A stretch of DNA of 64,000 bases from Agrobacterium tumefaciens (GCA_017744915.1 JAGIAH010000004.1:512093-576092); one strand, 5' to 3'. Positions 9,989 to 18,248 are shown, counted from the stretch's first letter. Translations and numbers: made by a program. The notes: generated by a model not told the origin, from the letters alone.

Positions 9989-10615
9989 ATGGATGCGATC
10001 GTGAAGAATTTCCCCGGCGCTGGCGCAAAACCAGACGTGGCCGAAGCTCGCCCAAGCCAGGCCGAAGCGGAAGAAGCCGTGCGCGTTCTCCTGCGCTGGG
10101 CAGGAGAAAATCCGGCCCGCGAAGGACTTCTGGATACGCCGAAGCGCGTCGCCAAGGCCTATCGCGAGCTTTTTGCCGGTTATGAGCTGAACGTTCAGGA
10201 CGTGCTTGGCACGACCTTCGAGGAAGTCGGCGGTTATGACGATGTGGTGCTGGTGCGCGACATCCCGTTCTTCTCCCATTGCGAGCACCATATGGTGCCG
10301 ATCGTCGGCAAGGCGCATGTCGCCTATCTTCCGGCCGGCCGCGTGCTTGGCCTGTCGAAGATCGCCCGCGTTGTCGAAATCTTCGGCCGCCGCCTGCAGA
10401 CGCAGGAAAACATGACAGCGCAGATCGCAAGATCGATCGAAGAAACGCTGAAACCGCGCGGCGTGGCCGTCATGATCGACGCCGAACATATGTGCATGTC
10501 CATGCGCGGCGTAAACAAGCAAGGGTCCACGACGCTGACCACCAGCTTCACCGGTACGTTCAAGAACGACCCGGCCGAGCAGGTGCGCTTCATGACCCTG
10601 GTGCGGAACCGCTAA
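9989..10615 (+). CDS. folE: GTP cyclohydrolase I
   Basis: It converts GTP to 7,8-dihydroneopterin triphosphate, the first step of tetrahydrofolate (and queuosine-type) biosynthesis. The 208 residues include the zinc ligands Cys98 and His101 in [11 protein letters not shown] and Cys169 in [11 protein letters not shown], plus [13 protein letters not shown]. An N-terminal extension of about 30 residues precedes the conserved core. A GGAGAG ribosome-binding site lies six bases before the ATG. It is divergent from the Fe/S scaffold gene with a 259 bp promoter region and is followed by hisI after 124 bp. Confidence 0.97.
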   Translation: MDAIVKNFPGAGAKPDVAEARPSQAEAEEAVRVLLRWAGENPAREGLLDTPKRVAKAYRELFAGYELNVQDVLGTTFEEVGGYDDVVLVRDIPFFSHCEHHMVPIVGKAHVAYLPAGRVLGLSKIARVVEIFGRRLQTQENMTAQIARSIEETLKPRGVAVMIDAEHMCMSMRGVNKQGSTTLTTSFTGTFKNDPAEQVRFMTLVRNR

Positions 10616-10739
10616 GCATCGGACCGGAAAGTGTAGCGCGGGTTTCCTGAAACTCGCTGCCCAGACAAATTTTGGAGTGGCGGACTGATTGCATTGTCTC
10701 CGCCGCTCTGAAACCTTCCGCTTTTCTCCCGGGGTAGCC

Positions 10740-11192
10740 ATGTCCATTTCGTTTCCGTCCGCGCCTGCGGACAAGGAAGTGCTCGAAAACGCAGGTCTCT
10801 TTTCGCCGAAATTCGATGCCCATGGCCTCGTTACCGCCGTGGTTACCGATGCGCGCGACGGCGAATTGCTGATGGTCGCGCACATGAATGCGGAAGCCCT
10901 GTCGCTGACGCTCGAAACCGGCATCGCGCATTATTACAGCCGTTCTCGCGACAAGATCTGGAAGAAGGGCGAAACCTCCGGCAACCTGCAGACGGTGAAG
11001 GAATTCCGCACCGATTGTGATCAGGACGCCGTATGGCTGAAGGTCTCCGTCGCCGGCCATGATGCGACCTGCCATACCGGTCGCCGCTCGTGCTTTTATC
11101 GCACCGTCGAGCTCTCCAACGGCGATGCCGTGACGAAGATCACCGACGATACCCGCCATTTTGATCCGGCCACCACCTATTCCGACACGTAA
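10740..11192 (+). CDS. hisI: Phosphoribosyl-AMP cyclohydrolase
   Basis: It catalyses the third step of histidine biosynthesis, opening the adenine ring of PR-AMP. The 150 residues have the complete stand-alone HisI signature: [30 protein letters not shown], the Mg site D92-C93-D94-x-D96 and zinc cysteines C111 and C118 in [10 protein letters not shown]. There is no fused HisE domain. I chose the ATG at 10740; an upstream in-frame codon would add a 17-residue leader without homology. Neighbouring folE (also a cyclohydrolase) is a common rhizobial arrangement. Confidence 0.96.
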   Translation: MSISFPSAPADKEVLENAGLFSPKFDAHGLVTAVVTDARDGELLMVAHMNAEALSLTLETGIAHYYSRSRDKIWKKGETSGNLQTVKEFRTDCDQDAVWLKVSVAGHDATCHTGRRSCFYRTVELSNGDAVTKITDDTRHFDPATTYSDT

Positions 11193-11287
11193 ACGGCCAC
11201 CTTCCATCGGCCGCACCAATTTGCTACCAATATAACGGGTTCCAGGGATTTGGGGGGAGCCCGAAGGAACTGGCAGGGAGTGCGGTC

Positions 11288-12229
11288 ATGTTGGGATGGG
11301 GAAATCGTCACAATCAGCTTGCGGCTGGAAATCCCGAAGCCACCGGCAATGAGCCGCCCGTCACCCAGATCGTCGACAAGCACCGCATTGCGCTCGCTCT
11401 TGGTGGCGGTGCGGCGCGCGGCTGGGCCCATATCGGTGTGCTGCGGGCGCTGGACGAAGCGGGCGTGAAGATCGGCATGATCGCCGGCACCTCGATCGGC
11501 GCGCTTGTGGGCGGTTGTTATCTCGCCGGCAAGCTCGACGAGCTGGAGGAATTCGCCCGCTCGCTGACAATGCGCCGCATTGCCGGCCTGCTTGACCTGA
11601 CGATCGGCGGCGGTGGCCTCTTTGGCGGCATGCGGCTGACCAAGCGCATGCAGGAGCATCTGGAAGGCCTGCGTGTCGAAAACCTCGACCACCCCTTCAT
11701 CGCAGTCGCCACGGAACTGCGCACCGGCCACGAGGTCTGGATCCATCAGGGCGATCTCGTCACCGCGCTACGCTCCTCCTATGCGCTGCCAGGCATTTTT
11801 GAGCCCGTGCAATGCAACGGCCGCACCCTGATCGACGGCGCGCTCGTCAATCCCGTGCCAGTTTCGGTCTGCCGAGCCTATGAGCAGGCACTGGTCGTTG
11901 CGGTAAACCTCAATTACGATCTCTTCGGCCGTTCCGCCGTGGTCAAGCACGCCGCCTCGCCGTCGCATGGCGGCGTTGCGCCGGCTGTGGAAAGCCCGCC
12001 GCGTCCCGGCCTGCCGGGCGTCATGGTGCAGGCCTTCAACATCATTCAGGACAGGATTTCGCGCTCGCGCCTGGCAGGCGATCCACCCGATCTGATGCTT
12101 CATCCGCGCATCAATGATATCGGCCTGTCGGAATTCCATCGCGCCAGCGAAGCCATCGACCGGGGATATCAGGAAACACGCGCACGTATTCCGGAACTCG
12201 AGCGTATGCAGCAGGCGTTCCGGCGCTGA
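11288..12229 (+). CDS. Patatin-like phospholipase family protein
   Basis: A 313-residue patatin-fold hydrolase of the RssA/YchK type. The oxyanion loop GGGAARGWAHIG (39-50), nucleophile elbow GTSIGA (Ser69) and catalytic Asp in DGALVNPVP (about 182) are all present, so it should be an active Ser-Asp lipid acyl hydrolase. There is no signal peptide, so a cytoplasmic or membrane-associated location is expected. The N-terminal 30 residues are variable. It follows hisI by 95 bp; no functional link is evident. Confidence 0.9.
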   Translation: MLGWGNRHNQLAAGNPEATGNEPPVTQIVDKHRIALALGGGAARGWAHIGVLRALDEAGVKIGMIAGTSIGALVGGCYLAGKLDELEEFARSLTMRRIAGLLDLTIGGGGLFGGMRLTKRMQEHLEGLRVENLDHPFIAVATELRTGHEVWIHQGDLVTALRSSYALPGIFEPVQCNGRTLIDGALVNPVPVSVCRAYEQALVVAVNLNYDLFGRSAVVKHAASPSHGGVAPAVESPPRPGLPGVMVQAFNIIQDRISRSRLAGDPPDLMLHPRINDIGLSEFHRASEAIDRGYQETRARIPELERMQQAFRR

Positions 12230-12298
12230 GGGCTCCGCGTCACAGATGCCTTCAAGGCCCGAGGGCGGATCGACGAAACACCGGGCTGTGGTGAGATC

Positions 12299-12628
12299 AT
12301 GTACTGGTATATCTCAATCCTGCCCCCAGTCGTCGAAAGCAAGCTGTACGACACGAATCCACTGATCGAGTTTCTGGAAGGACAGCCTGAACTCAGGCGC
12401 ACGAACCCCGTCAGTTTCGGGGCGGCGGACGGTCAGCCGTGGATCGACATCACCATTGTGAAAGGAACGGCTGATGGCAACTGGTCCAGCAGCGGCACAT
12501 TCATTTCACAGTTTAATCGGGTTGAAATCGTCTGCTCTGATTATGAGCAGCAAAACTTCTATGTGGAAATATCGGCCAAAATAGCCGACTTTCTTGCATG
12601 GCGACTTATCACCAAGGGTGATGTGTGA
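12299..12628 (+). CDS. Hypothetical protein, 109 aa
   Basis: I do not recognise the family. The protein begins MYWYISILPPVVESKLYDTNPLIEFLE and ends in a helix IADFLAWRLITKGD. The middle is beta-rich (WIDITIVKGTADGNWSS, FNRVEIVC). Codon use is visibly more AT-rich than in flanking genes (for example tttaatcgggttgaaatcgtc), which hints at recent arrival. The overall plan, a small acidic protein with a C-terminal xxIAxFLxWxL helix, recalls orphan immunity-like proteins, but no toxin gene is adjacent. Treat the function as unknown. Confidence 0.55.
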   Translation: MYWYISILPPVVESKLYDTNPLIEFLEGQPELRRTNPVSFGAADGQPWIDITIVKGTADGNWSSSGTFISQFNRVEIVCSDYEQQNFYVEISAKIADFLAWRLITKGDV

Positions 12629-12681
12629 GTCCCGGCCCGAGACTGAAGCTTTTTCCAGCGGTCTGACGCCGGGACACAGGA

Positions 12682-13116
12682 TCATCCGGCAATATAGGCC
12701 TTGATATGCTCGGCCTCGGCCTCGATCTCGCCGATCCGCGCCTTCACCACGTCACCGATGGAGATGATGCCGGCAAGGCGGCCGTTCTCTTCGACCGGAA
12801 TGTGGCGGAAACGTCCGCCGGTCATGATTTCCATCAGTTCATCGGTGGTGGAGTTGTGATGACAGCGGATGACGTTCTTGGTCATGGCCACGGACACGGA
12901 TTGCTGGAGGGAAACGGCGCCCTGGGCTGCGATGGCCTTTACCAGATCGCGTTCCGTGAAAATGCCGAGAACAACACCATCGCCATCGGTGACGACGACG
13001 GAACCGATCTTATGCGCATGCAGCGTTCCCGCCGCCTCGCCGATGCTGACTTCCGGACCGACAGTCACGACGTCCCGGCCCTTGCGGTCGAGAAGATCCT
13101 TTACGAATGTTGGCAT
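12682..13116 (-). CDS. CBS-domain pair protein
   Basis: A 144-residue protein consisting almost only of two CBS motifs (about 10-65: VSIGEAAGTLHAHKIGSVVVTDGDGVVLGIFTERDLVKAI; about 75-130: TTDELMEIMTGGRFRHIPVEENGRLAGIISIGDVVKARI), ending in a short helix. Such Bateman modules bind adenine nucleotides and act as energy sensors, but no effector domain is attached. It is cytoplasmic. It is convergent with the preceding hypothetical gene, and the 53 bp between them holds a GTCCCGGC/GCCGGGAC inverted repeat. Confidence 0.92.
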   Translation of the reverse strand: MPTFVKDLLDRKGRDVVTVGPEVSIGEAAGTLHAHKIGSVVVTDGDGVVLGIFTERDLVKAIAAQGAVSLQQSVSVAMTKNVIRCHHNSTTDELMEIMTGGRFRHIPVEENGRLAGIISIGDVVKARIGEIEAEAEHIKAYIAG

Positions 13117-13272
13117 GCCTTCCTCCTCTTTTCAGCGACCCGCAGCACGCCGCAGTCTCCCCTGGCGGTTGCAAATCATGAGATATGGTGCGCTGAGGTC
13201 CGCATGAATGCAATCCCGGATGGGACGCGCAAAAGCAAATTTGCGCCACGGCCGACAAGGAGCGTGATCGGC

Positions 13273-14010
13273 TTAACGTGACGGACGATCGAACAGGCCG
13301 AAGAACAGGAAACCCAGCAGGAAGCCGAAGACATGCGCATCCCAGGCGATTTCCCCGCCGACATCACCGAACAGCGGCACGCCCACCGCGATCAGCACAT
13401 TGCCGAACAGCCACATCAACGTGAAGATCAGCACGGTGCGGTTGGCAAGCGCCCCGAAAATGCTCTGCCGCGGCATCAGATGGCCGAAGGAGGCGCTGTA
13501 TCCGCCGCGCGCGGGAAAGGCAAAACGGCAGGCCGCGCCCATCAGCGCCGAGACGACACCGGAGGCCCCGATCAGGACCGTGACGTCCCCCCAGTTCAGC
13601 GCCGCATGGCCAAAGGCCGAAACAGCCGCGGAAATGCACCATAACAGCACGAAGCGCACTGTTCCGATCCGGCGCAGAACCGGCGCGCCGAAGGCCATCA
13701 GCCACAGGCCGTTAAAGAGAATATGCTCGACGCCGCCATGCAGGAAGGAATAGGTCACCGGCGTCCAGAGCCATTCCAGCCCCTGCTGGGAGAAAGGCAC
13801 CGCGTAACGCAGCGGAATGAAGCCGAAGGTGAAAATGAACCAGCCATTGCCCTCCTCGGACAGAAGATAGGCGGGAACCACATAGGCAGCGACCAGCGCC
13901 GCCAATATGCCGACCAGCAGCGTCGGCAGGTTGAAGACGGGATTGTTCGTGTCGTCTTTCGGCTCCGGCGTTTCCGAAACCGGCGGCTGCTCGCCGTCCC
14001 CGTAGGACAT
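13273..14010 (-). CDS. Rhomboid family intramembrane serine protease
   Basis: A 245-residue polytopic membrane protein (counted from the ATG at 14010, MSYGDG). Rhomboid catalytic features are complete: HGGVEHILFN (His96, Asn100) in TM2, the nucleophile in GASG (Ser150) and His226 in HVFGFLLGF. Six membrane segments are visible, preceded by a 28-residue acidic cytosolic leader. An upstream start 12 codons earlier is possible but adds no hydrophobic or conserved sequence. It is expected to cleave transmembrane substrates; the target is unknown. It is divergent from the PAS-protein gene. Confidence 0.93.
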   Translation of the reverse strand: MSYGDGEQPPVSETPEPKDDTNNPVFNLPTLLVGILAALVAAYVVPAYLLSEEGNGWFIFTFGFIPLRYAVPFSQQGLEWLWTPVTYSFLHGGVEHILFNGLWLMAFGAPVLRRIGTVRFVLLWCISAAVSAFGHAALNWGDVTVLIGASGVVSALMGAACRFAFPARGGYSASFGHLMPRQSIFGALANRTVLIFTLMWLFGNVLIAVGVPLFGDVGGEIAWDAHVFGFLLGFLFFGLFDRPSR

Positions 14011-14260
14011 GATCCCATCCCTGTCTTGGTAGAAATTTGCGTTCACCGAGCAATATAGGAAGCCCGGACGAAAAAAAAGCCGTCCCGCCTTTGCTGCGCG
14101 ACGCCAAACCGCAACCGGTTCAAGCGGCGGGCCAGCGGGCGGTCCGGCTCGTCGGCGCGCCGCAAGATCATGGGGCAGCGCCAGTCAATTGTGCTGACGG
14201 AGTATTCCCCGACATGGCGGCACCCGTGCCACGGGCCATGCCACCGCGCAATCTCAACCC

Positions 14261-14300
14261 TTTGTTAACCTTAACAAATCCAGTTGGCACGAAAATCGCT
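14261..14300 (+). promoter_or_regulatory. Candidate sigma-54 promoter with upstream perfect dyad (PAS gene)
   Basis: The 353 bp between the rhomboid and PAS start codons has no convincing gene. TGGCAC-GAAAA-TCGCT (14285-14300) matches the -24/-12 consensus TGGCAC-N5-TTGCW with one mismatch and the correct GG-to-GC distance of 12. Seven bases upstream is a perfect dyad, TTTGTTAA-CC-TTAACAAA (14261-14278), which also contains TTAACC half-sites like those of CtrA. The predicted transcript would start about 50 bases before the ATG at 14364. Confidence 0.45.
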
Positions 14301-14363
14301 ACATCACCAGATACAGGCGTTCGGATGGACATGATGTCTCAAAAACGAACAGGGAGAGATGCT

Positions 14364-14921
14364 ATGAAAAGCATGGCCGGACTGGACATATATGCCTATT
14401 GGGATGAATTGCGGGGCAGAAACCCCGCCCCCCGGCGCGAGGATATCGATCCCGCGAAGCTCAAACATCATCTCGGCGACCTTTTCATCCTGACGGACAA
14501 GGGAGAGGCCACGCCATTCTTCCGCCTTGCCGGCACCCGCCTCTGTGACCTGTTCGGCCGGGAACTGCGCGACCGGCCGTTTTCGGAACTGTGGCCGCGG
14601 GCAAATGCCACCTTCCCCTGCCGCGTGGCGCGCGGCATCCTGCAGCACCAGTTGCCCGTCGTCTTCGATGTCGAAGCGGAAGACGACCATGGCGCGTCGC
14701 CGCTGGCATTCGAAATGCTGCTATTGCCGCTGCGCACGGATGCCGACGCTGCCCAAAGGCTGCTCGGCGCGCTGCTTCCCGAACGGCCGCGTCATGAATT
14801 CGCCGCGCCCATCCATTGCCTGTCGATGAAAAGCAGCCGGTTGCTGCGCATGGACATCGCGCCGGCGGGGCATTGGACGGAAATGGAAGCGGCCGCGATA
14901 CCATTCGCAGGAAGCATCTGA
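14364..14921 (+). CDS. Single-domain PAS protein (PAS_5 family)
   Basis: A 185-residue protein whose first 140 residues match the alphaproteobacterial PAS_5 family: LDIYAYWDELRGRNPAPRREDIDPAKLKHHLGDLFIL, FFRLAGTRLCDLFGRELRDRPFSELW and a terminal FEMLLLPLRTDA strand. There is no kinase, GGDEF or HTH domain, so it must act through a partner. I chose the ATG at 14364 because AGGGAGAG lies five bases upstream; an ATG at 14325 is in frame but lacks a good ribosome-binding site. Single-domain PAS proteins such as Caulobacter MopJ act in cell-cycle signalling; whether this one does is inference. Confidence 0.82.
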   Translation: MKSMAGLDIYAYWDELRGRNPAPRREDIDPAKLKHHLGDLFILTDKGEATPFFRLAGTRLCDLFGRELRDRPFSELWPRANATFPCRVARGILQHQLPVVFDVEAEDDHGASPLAFEMLLLPLRTDADAAQRLLGALLPERPRHEFAAPIHCLSMKSSRLLRMDIAPAGHWTEMEAAAIPFAGSI

Positions 14922-15102
14922 CGGATTTCCCGGACTGCGCATGGCCGGGCCGAAAGATTTACGCCGCCCCGGAATCTCGAAAAATAGGTCAAAGCTGTAA
15001 CGATATTGCCGATCAGAAAAATTGTAGAGATTAAACAATACAGTCTGTTAACTCGCGCAAGGTAGAAACTGACCGTCATCATTCAATAAAATTGCGCTGC
15101 CC

Positions 15103-15720
15103 ATGTTTTCGTCCCGTTCGGTCAACACCGCCCAAATCCTGCGCCCGGTTGAGGAGCCTCACCTCGACGACGCCGTCCGTGTGTCTTTCACCGGCCGCCT
15201 GATGTTGCCCGACCACGAAGAATATGATTGCACCGCGACCGAGATGACCGCCGAAAGGGCGCAGTTCACCTGCCCGGGCATTGCCCGCACCGGTGATCGC
15301 GTCATCGCCTATCTCCAGCATATCGGCCGGATCGAAGGCACGGTGACATCGCTCACCGCATCGGGTTTCCTCATCGCCATCAATGCGCCGGAGCGCAAGC
15401 GCGAAAAACTCGCCGCCCAGCTCGCATGGATCGCCAAACGGCAACTGCTCGGCCTGCCGGAAGACCGCCGCCATGACCGCCTGACGCCGCGCAACGCAAA
15501 AGCGCAGCTCGTTCTGGAAGACGGCGTGCTCGTCGCCTGCCGGCTGATCGACCTTTCCCTGTCGGGTGCCGCAATCGAGATCGAAAACCGCCCGCCTCTG
15601 GGTAGCCGGGTTCAGCTCGGCAAGAACATGAGCGGCAAGATCGTGCGCCACTTCATGGAAGGCGTCGCGGTCGAATTCGACCGGGTCCAGTCGCCCGACG
15701 CGCTGATCGAATTCCTCTAG
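15103..15720 (+). CDS. PilZ domain-containing protein
   Basis: A 205-residue protein with a C-terminal PilZ domain. The c-di-GMP-binding features are visible: an arginine-rich RRHDRLTPR at about 125-133 (RxxxR type) and DLSLSGAAIEI at about 150-160 (the D/NxSxxG motif), followed by VGVEF-like GVAVEFDRV. The N-terminal 110 residues form a second PilZ-like beta barrel without the arginine motif (RVSFTGRLMLPDHEEYDCTATEMT), as in several rhizobial receptors. It is cytoplasmic. It is expected to bind c-di-GMP and affect motility or exopolysaccharide; the target is unknown. Confidence 0.85.
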   Translation: MFSSRSVNTAQILRPVEEPHLDDAVRVSFTGRLMLPDHEEYDCTATEMTAERAQFTCPGIARTGDRVIAYLQHIGRIEGTVTSLTASGFLIAINAPERKREKLAAQLAWIAKRQLLGLPEDRRHDRLTPRNAKAQLVLEDGVLVACRLIDLSLSGAAIEIENRPPLGSRVQLGKNMSGKIVRHFMEGVAVEFDRVQSPDALIEFL

Positions 15721-15954
15721 GAAATTCCACCGGACACGGCGTGGTTTTACATCCGGAAAACGTGTAAGGTCGTGCGCGTGCAACGCTCCCGACAGGCCGT
15801 TCCGCCGGGCGTGATGTAACCTGACATTGGCGCGGTATTTTCTGCGCGCATTTGCACCAGACCATGGACTCATAATCAACAGGGTTCCCGGACGGCGGTG
15901 TGATTATCGGCACCTGTCCTTTGCGGCGGCGTTCGGCTCAAATGGAAAAAGCCG

Positions 15955-16509
15955 ATGGTGACGACATTCTACGACCTCAGCGTTCCAACCTTCCTGCAGA
16001 CCGTGAGAGCGGTTGGAGGCTTTCTCGACCGTGCGGCCCGGCATTGCGCCGAAACCGGCACCGATCCGGATGATTTCGTGCAGGCCCGGCTCTTCGAGGA
16101 CATGGCGCCCTTCCACTTTCAGATCGAGGCCGCCTGGCACCATGCCGTATGGGGCGTAGAAGCTGCCCAAACCGGCGTGTTCGAACCGCCCGCCCTGGTG
16201 GGCCCCGTCCCCTTCACCGACCTCAGGGCCATGATGGGCAAGGCGCAAACGGCGCTGGAAGCTTTCATCCCTGATGAGGTCAATAGCTGGGCCGGCAGGG
16301 AACTGGACCTTCAGATCGGCCCCCGAAGGCTCCGCTTCACATCGGAAACCTTCATTCTCTCGTTCTCGCTGCCGAACTTCCATTTCCATGCCGTGACCGC
16401 CTACGACATCCTGCGCATGCGCGGCGTGCCGCTCGGAAAACGCGATTATGAGGGACAATTGCGTACCAGGCCGGCCCAGATCACCGCCGAAACCGGCGGG
16501 GAAAATTAG
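15955..16509 (+). CDS. DUF1993 domain-containing protein
   Basis: A 184-residue helical protein matching DUF1993, a DinB-like four-helix family: YDLSVPTFLQTVRAVGGFLDRAARH at the start, ARLFEDMAPFHFQIEAAWHHAVWG in the second helix and SFSLPNFHFHAVTAYDILRMRGVPLGKRDYEG at the end. His residues in positions typical of DinB metal sites are present (in the HFQIEAAWHH and NFHFHAVTAY stretches). It has no signal peptide. The enzymatic activity is not known. It stands alone, between a PilZ gene and an AT-rich gap. Confidence 0.85.
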   Translation: MVTTFYDLSVPTFLQTVRAVGGFLDRAARHCAETGTDPDDFVQARLFEDMAPFHFQIEAAWHHAVWGVEAAQTGVFEPPALVGPVPFTDLRAMMGKAQTALEAFIPDEVNSWAGRELDLQIGPRRLRFTSETFILSFSLPNFHFHAVTAYDILRMRGVPLGKRDYEGQLRTRPAQITAETGGEN

Positions 16510-16893
16510 CCCGCAAACATTTTTTCCGGAAAAAATGCAGTTTTTTCGAAGTTTTTTTCGGCGCTTTTTCGGGTTGTTCCAGCCTGAAACACCCATCCCA
16601 AAACGGGAAATCCGTGTCTCCAGCAGGCGTCGCCGATGGACCGCACAGGATCACGAGAATACCGGCGCACCGAAAACAGCTTTCAATACAGCGATCTAAA
16701 TGGCTACCGAAACCCTAAAGTCCGGATGCGTAAAATTGTAATAAAATTTGCTTCAAACACGCATAAAAACTCACTCAAATACAGTTCAAAATAGCGGCTA
16801 ATTTGCTGAAATTTAAGCTCAAATTGCACCGCGCAAATTTCCGCAGGGTCAAAATATAGCTGCGAATGTCTCCTCACCACGGGGAGACAAGCA
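16510..16893. other. Gene-free AT-rich region with palindrome and phased T/A tracts
   Basis: No convincing gene is present in these 384 bases. Near the left edge is a perfect 20 bp palindrome, CA-T6-CC-GG-A6-TG (16518-16537). It is followed by T tracts at 16541-16546, 16552-16558 and 16565-16569. Tract centres are spaced about 10-12 bp, the geometry of intrinsically bent DNA. Bases 16700-16860 are unusually AT-rich for this chromosome and presumably hold the promoter of the downstream peptidase gene. Confidence 0.6.
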
Positions 16894-17502
16894 ATGAACA
16901 AGAACAACCGTTTCGTTTTCACTCTGATCGCATTCATCGTCAGCGCCTTCGCACATCAGGCCAGCGCATCGCCGGCCGCCGTCATGCGCGTCATCGGCAA
17001 GGCCAATCCGCCGATCGGCCACTATGAATTCTGCCAGACCTATCAGAGCGAATGCCAGCCGACCTCACTGGACAACGGCCCGATGAAACTGACCGAAGAG
17101 CGCTGGAAGACGATGCTCGACGTCAACTACACCGTCAACACCACCATCACGCCGATGACCGACATGGAAATCTACGGCGTCGAAGAGCGTTGGGCCTATC
17201 CCACCACCGTCGGCGATTGCGAAGACTTCGTGCTTCTGAAGCGCAAGATGCTGATGAACAAGGGCTTCTCCGCCTCCAACCTGCTGATCACCGTGGTTCT
17301 GCAGCCGAATGGCGAAGGCCATGCCGTCCTGACCGTGCGCACCGATCGTGGCGATTTCGTTCTCGACAACATGCGCAACAAGGTCATGAACTGGTCGGAA
17401 ACCGAATATACCTACCTGAAGCGCCAGGACACGGCCAATCCGGGCCGCTGGGTGAAAATTCAGGATGGCCGCGCCACCACTGCGGTCGGCGGCATCAACT
17501 GA
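16894..17502 (+). CDS. Bacterial transglutaminase-like cysteine peptidase (BTLCP, LapG-like)
   Basis: A 202-residue exported protein with a signal peptide (MNKNNRFVFTLIAFIVSAFA, cleavage after ASA near residue 26). The papain-like triad is complete: Cys109 in VGDCEDFVLLKR, His143 in GEGHAVLTV and Asp158 in FVLDNM. It belongs to the periplasmic BTLCP family that includes LapG, which clips surface adhesins under c-di-GMP/LapD control. No LapD or large adhesin gene is in the window, so the substrate is open. Its own terminator follows. Confidence 0.9.
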   Translation: MNKNNRFVFTLIAFIVSAFAHQASASPAAVMRVIGKANPPIGHYEFCQTYQSECQPTSLDNGPMKLTEERWKTMLDVNYTVNTTITPMTDMEIYGVEERWAYPTTVGDCEDFVLLKRKMLMNKGFSASNLLITVVLQPNGEGHAVLTVRTDRGDFVLDNMRNKVMNWSETEYTYLKRQDTANPGRWVKIQDGRATTAVGGIN

Positions 17503-17540
17503 CGCCCAACCAACAAGAATACCGTCTCCCCAAATAAAAA

Positions 17541-17568
17541 GCCGGCTCCGCAAGGGGCCGGCTTTTTT
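17541..17568 (+). terminator. Intrinsic terminator after the BTLCP gene
   Basis: GCCGGCTCC and GGGGCCGGC flank a GCAA loop, followed by a run of seven T. An AAATAAAAA run precedes the stem, so it may also stop minus-strand transcription. Confidence 0.9.
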
Positions 17569-17597
17569 TGTTTGCCGATAAACGCCTGACACCCGAC

Positions 17598-17683
17598 GTC
17601 ATCCTCGGGCCTGTCCCGAGAATCTAATCACGTCCAGCTCAATCGAAACGTAGCAGATGCTAGGGACAGGCCCGAGCATAACG
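17598..17683. repeat. Degenerate REP-like inverted repeat
   Basis: The left arm GTCATCCTCGGGCCTGTCCCGAGA and the right arm GGGACAGGCCCGAG share the core of the element at 6106-6180, but the arms are shorter and carry mismatches. It lies between convergent genes. Confidence 0.65.
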
Positions 17684-17748
17684 GAGGATAGCTTTCAGGA
17701 CGCCATCAACTCGGCCGGCGAAACGAGATTTCTTTCATCTATGGAATG

Positions 17749-18183
17749 TCAGAGCAAACCAAGCTCGGCCAATTCCCGCCGAAGATCGGAAGGCATGTCC
17801 TCCCCACCTCCGCCGCCGCCGAGATCGCGGGGCGCCTCATCGTCCTTCAGGTAACGCCAGCCCTGAAACGGCCGCTTCGGCGCCGGTGAGGTTTCGATGA
17901 CTTCCGGGCCGAGAATGAGGTCGCAGCGGGAAATACCGTCTTCGCCCTTGAAGGAGCGGATATCGAGCAGTTTCTGCCGCGCCTGCACCTGTCCCTTGAT
18001 AACCCAGTAGAGCGAACCGCCTTCCAGCAATTCCTCGACCCGTTTCGGGATCATCCGGGTGGTGTGCACGCTATGCGGTTCAAGACCGGCTGCTATTGCA
18101 GTCAGGGAGCGATGCGCCACCCACTCCCTCAAATCCTGGAGGGAGTCCGCGCCGACGCAAAGTTTGATGAGATGTAGAGGCAT
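17749..18183 (-). CDS. DUF1489 family protein
   Basis: A 144-residue alphaproteobacterial protein of unknown function. DUF1489 hallmarks are MPLHLIKLCVGADSLQDL at the start, HTTRMIPKRVEELLEGGSLYWVIKGQVQARQKLLDI in the middle and RPFQGWRYLKDDEAPRDL. A Gly-rich stretch (GGGGGGED) precedes the last helix. The family has no reported catalytic residues. It is predicted cytoplasmic. It lies downstream of sdaA on the same strand with a 65 bp gap, so it could be co-transcribed, without an obvious metabolic link. Confidence 0.9.
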   Translation of the reverse strand: MPLHLIKLCVGADSLQDLREWVAHRSLTAIAAGLEPHSVHTTRMIPKRVEELLEGGSLYWVIKGQVQARQKLLDIRSFKGEDGISRCDLILGPEVIETSPAPKRPFQGWRYLKDDEAPRDLGGGGGGEDMPSDLRRELAELGLL

Positions 18184-18248
18184 GGTTCTATCAATGCCTT
18201 TTTGCGGCGGGCGTCAAGCATCTGCACGAAGCCTGCCGCCCTGCCCGC

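Noticed and set aside
14037..14363. Upstream extension of the PAS-protein frame
   Set aside because: The added residues are not PAS-like, overlap the rhizobial promoter-like elements, and the internal ATG at 14364 has a much better ribosome-binding site.
16704..16937. 77-codon minus-strand frame in the AT-rich gap
   Set aside because: It overlaps the peptidase start, its codon use is AT-rich and unlike the genome, and no ribosome-binding site is seen.
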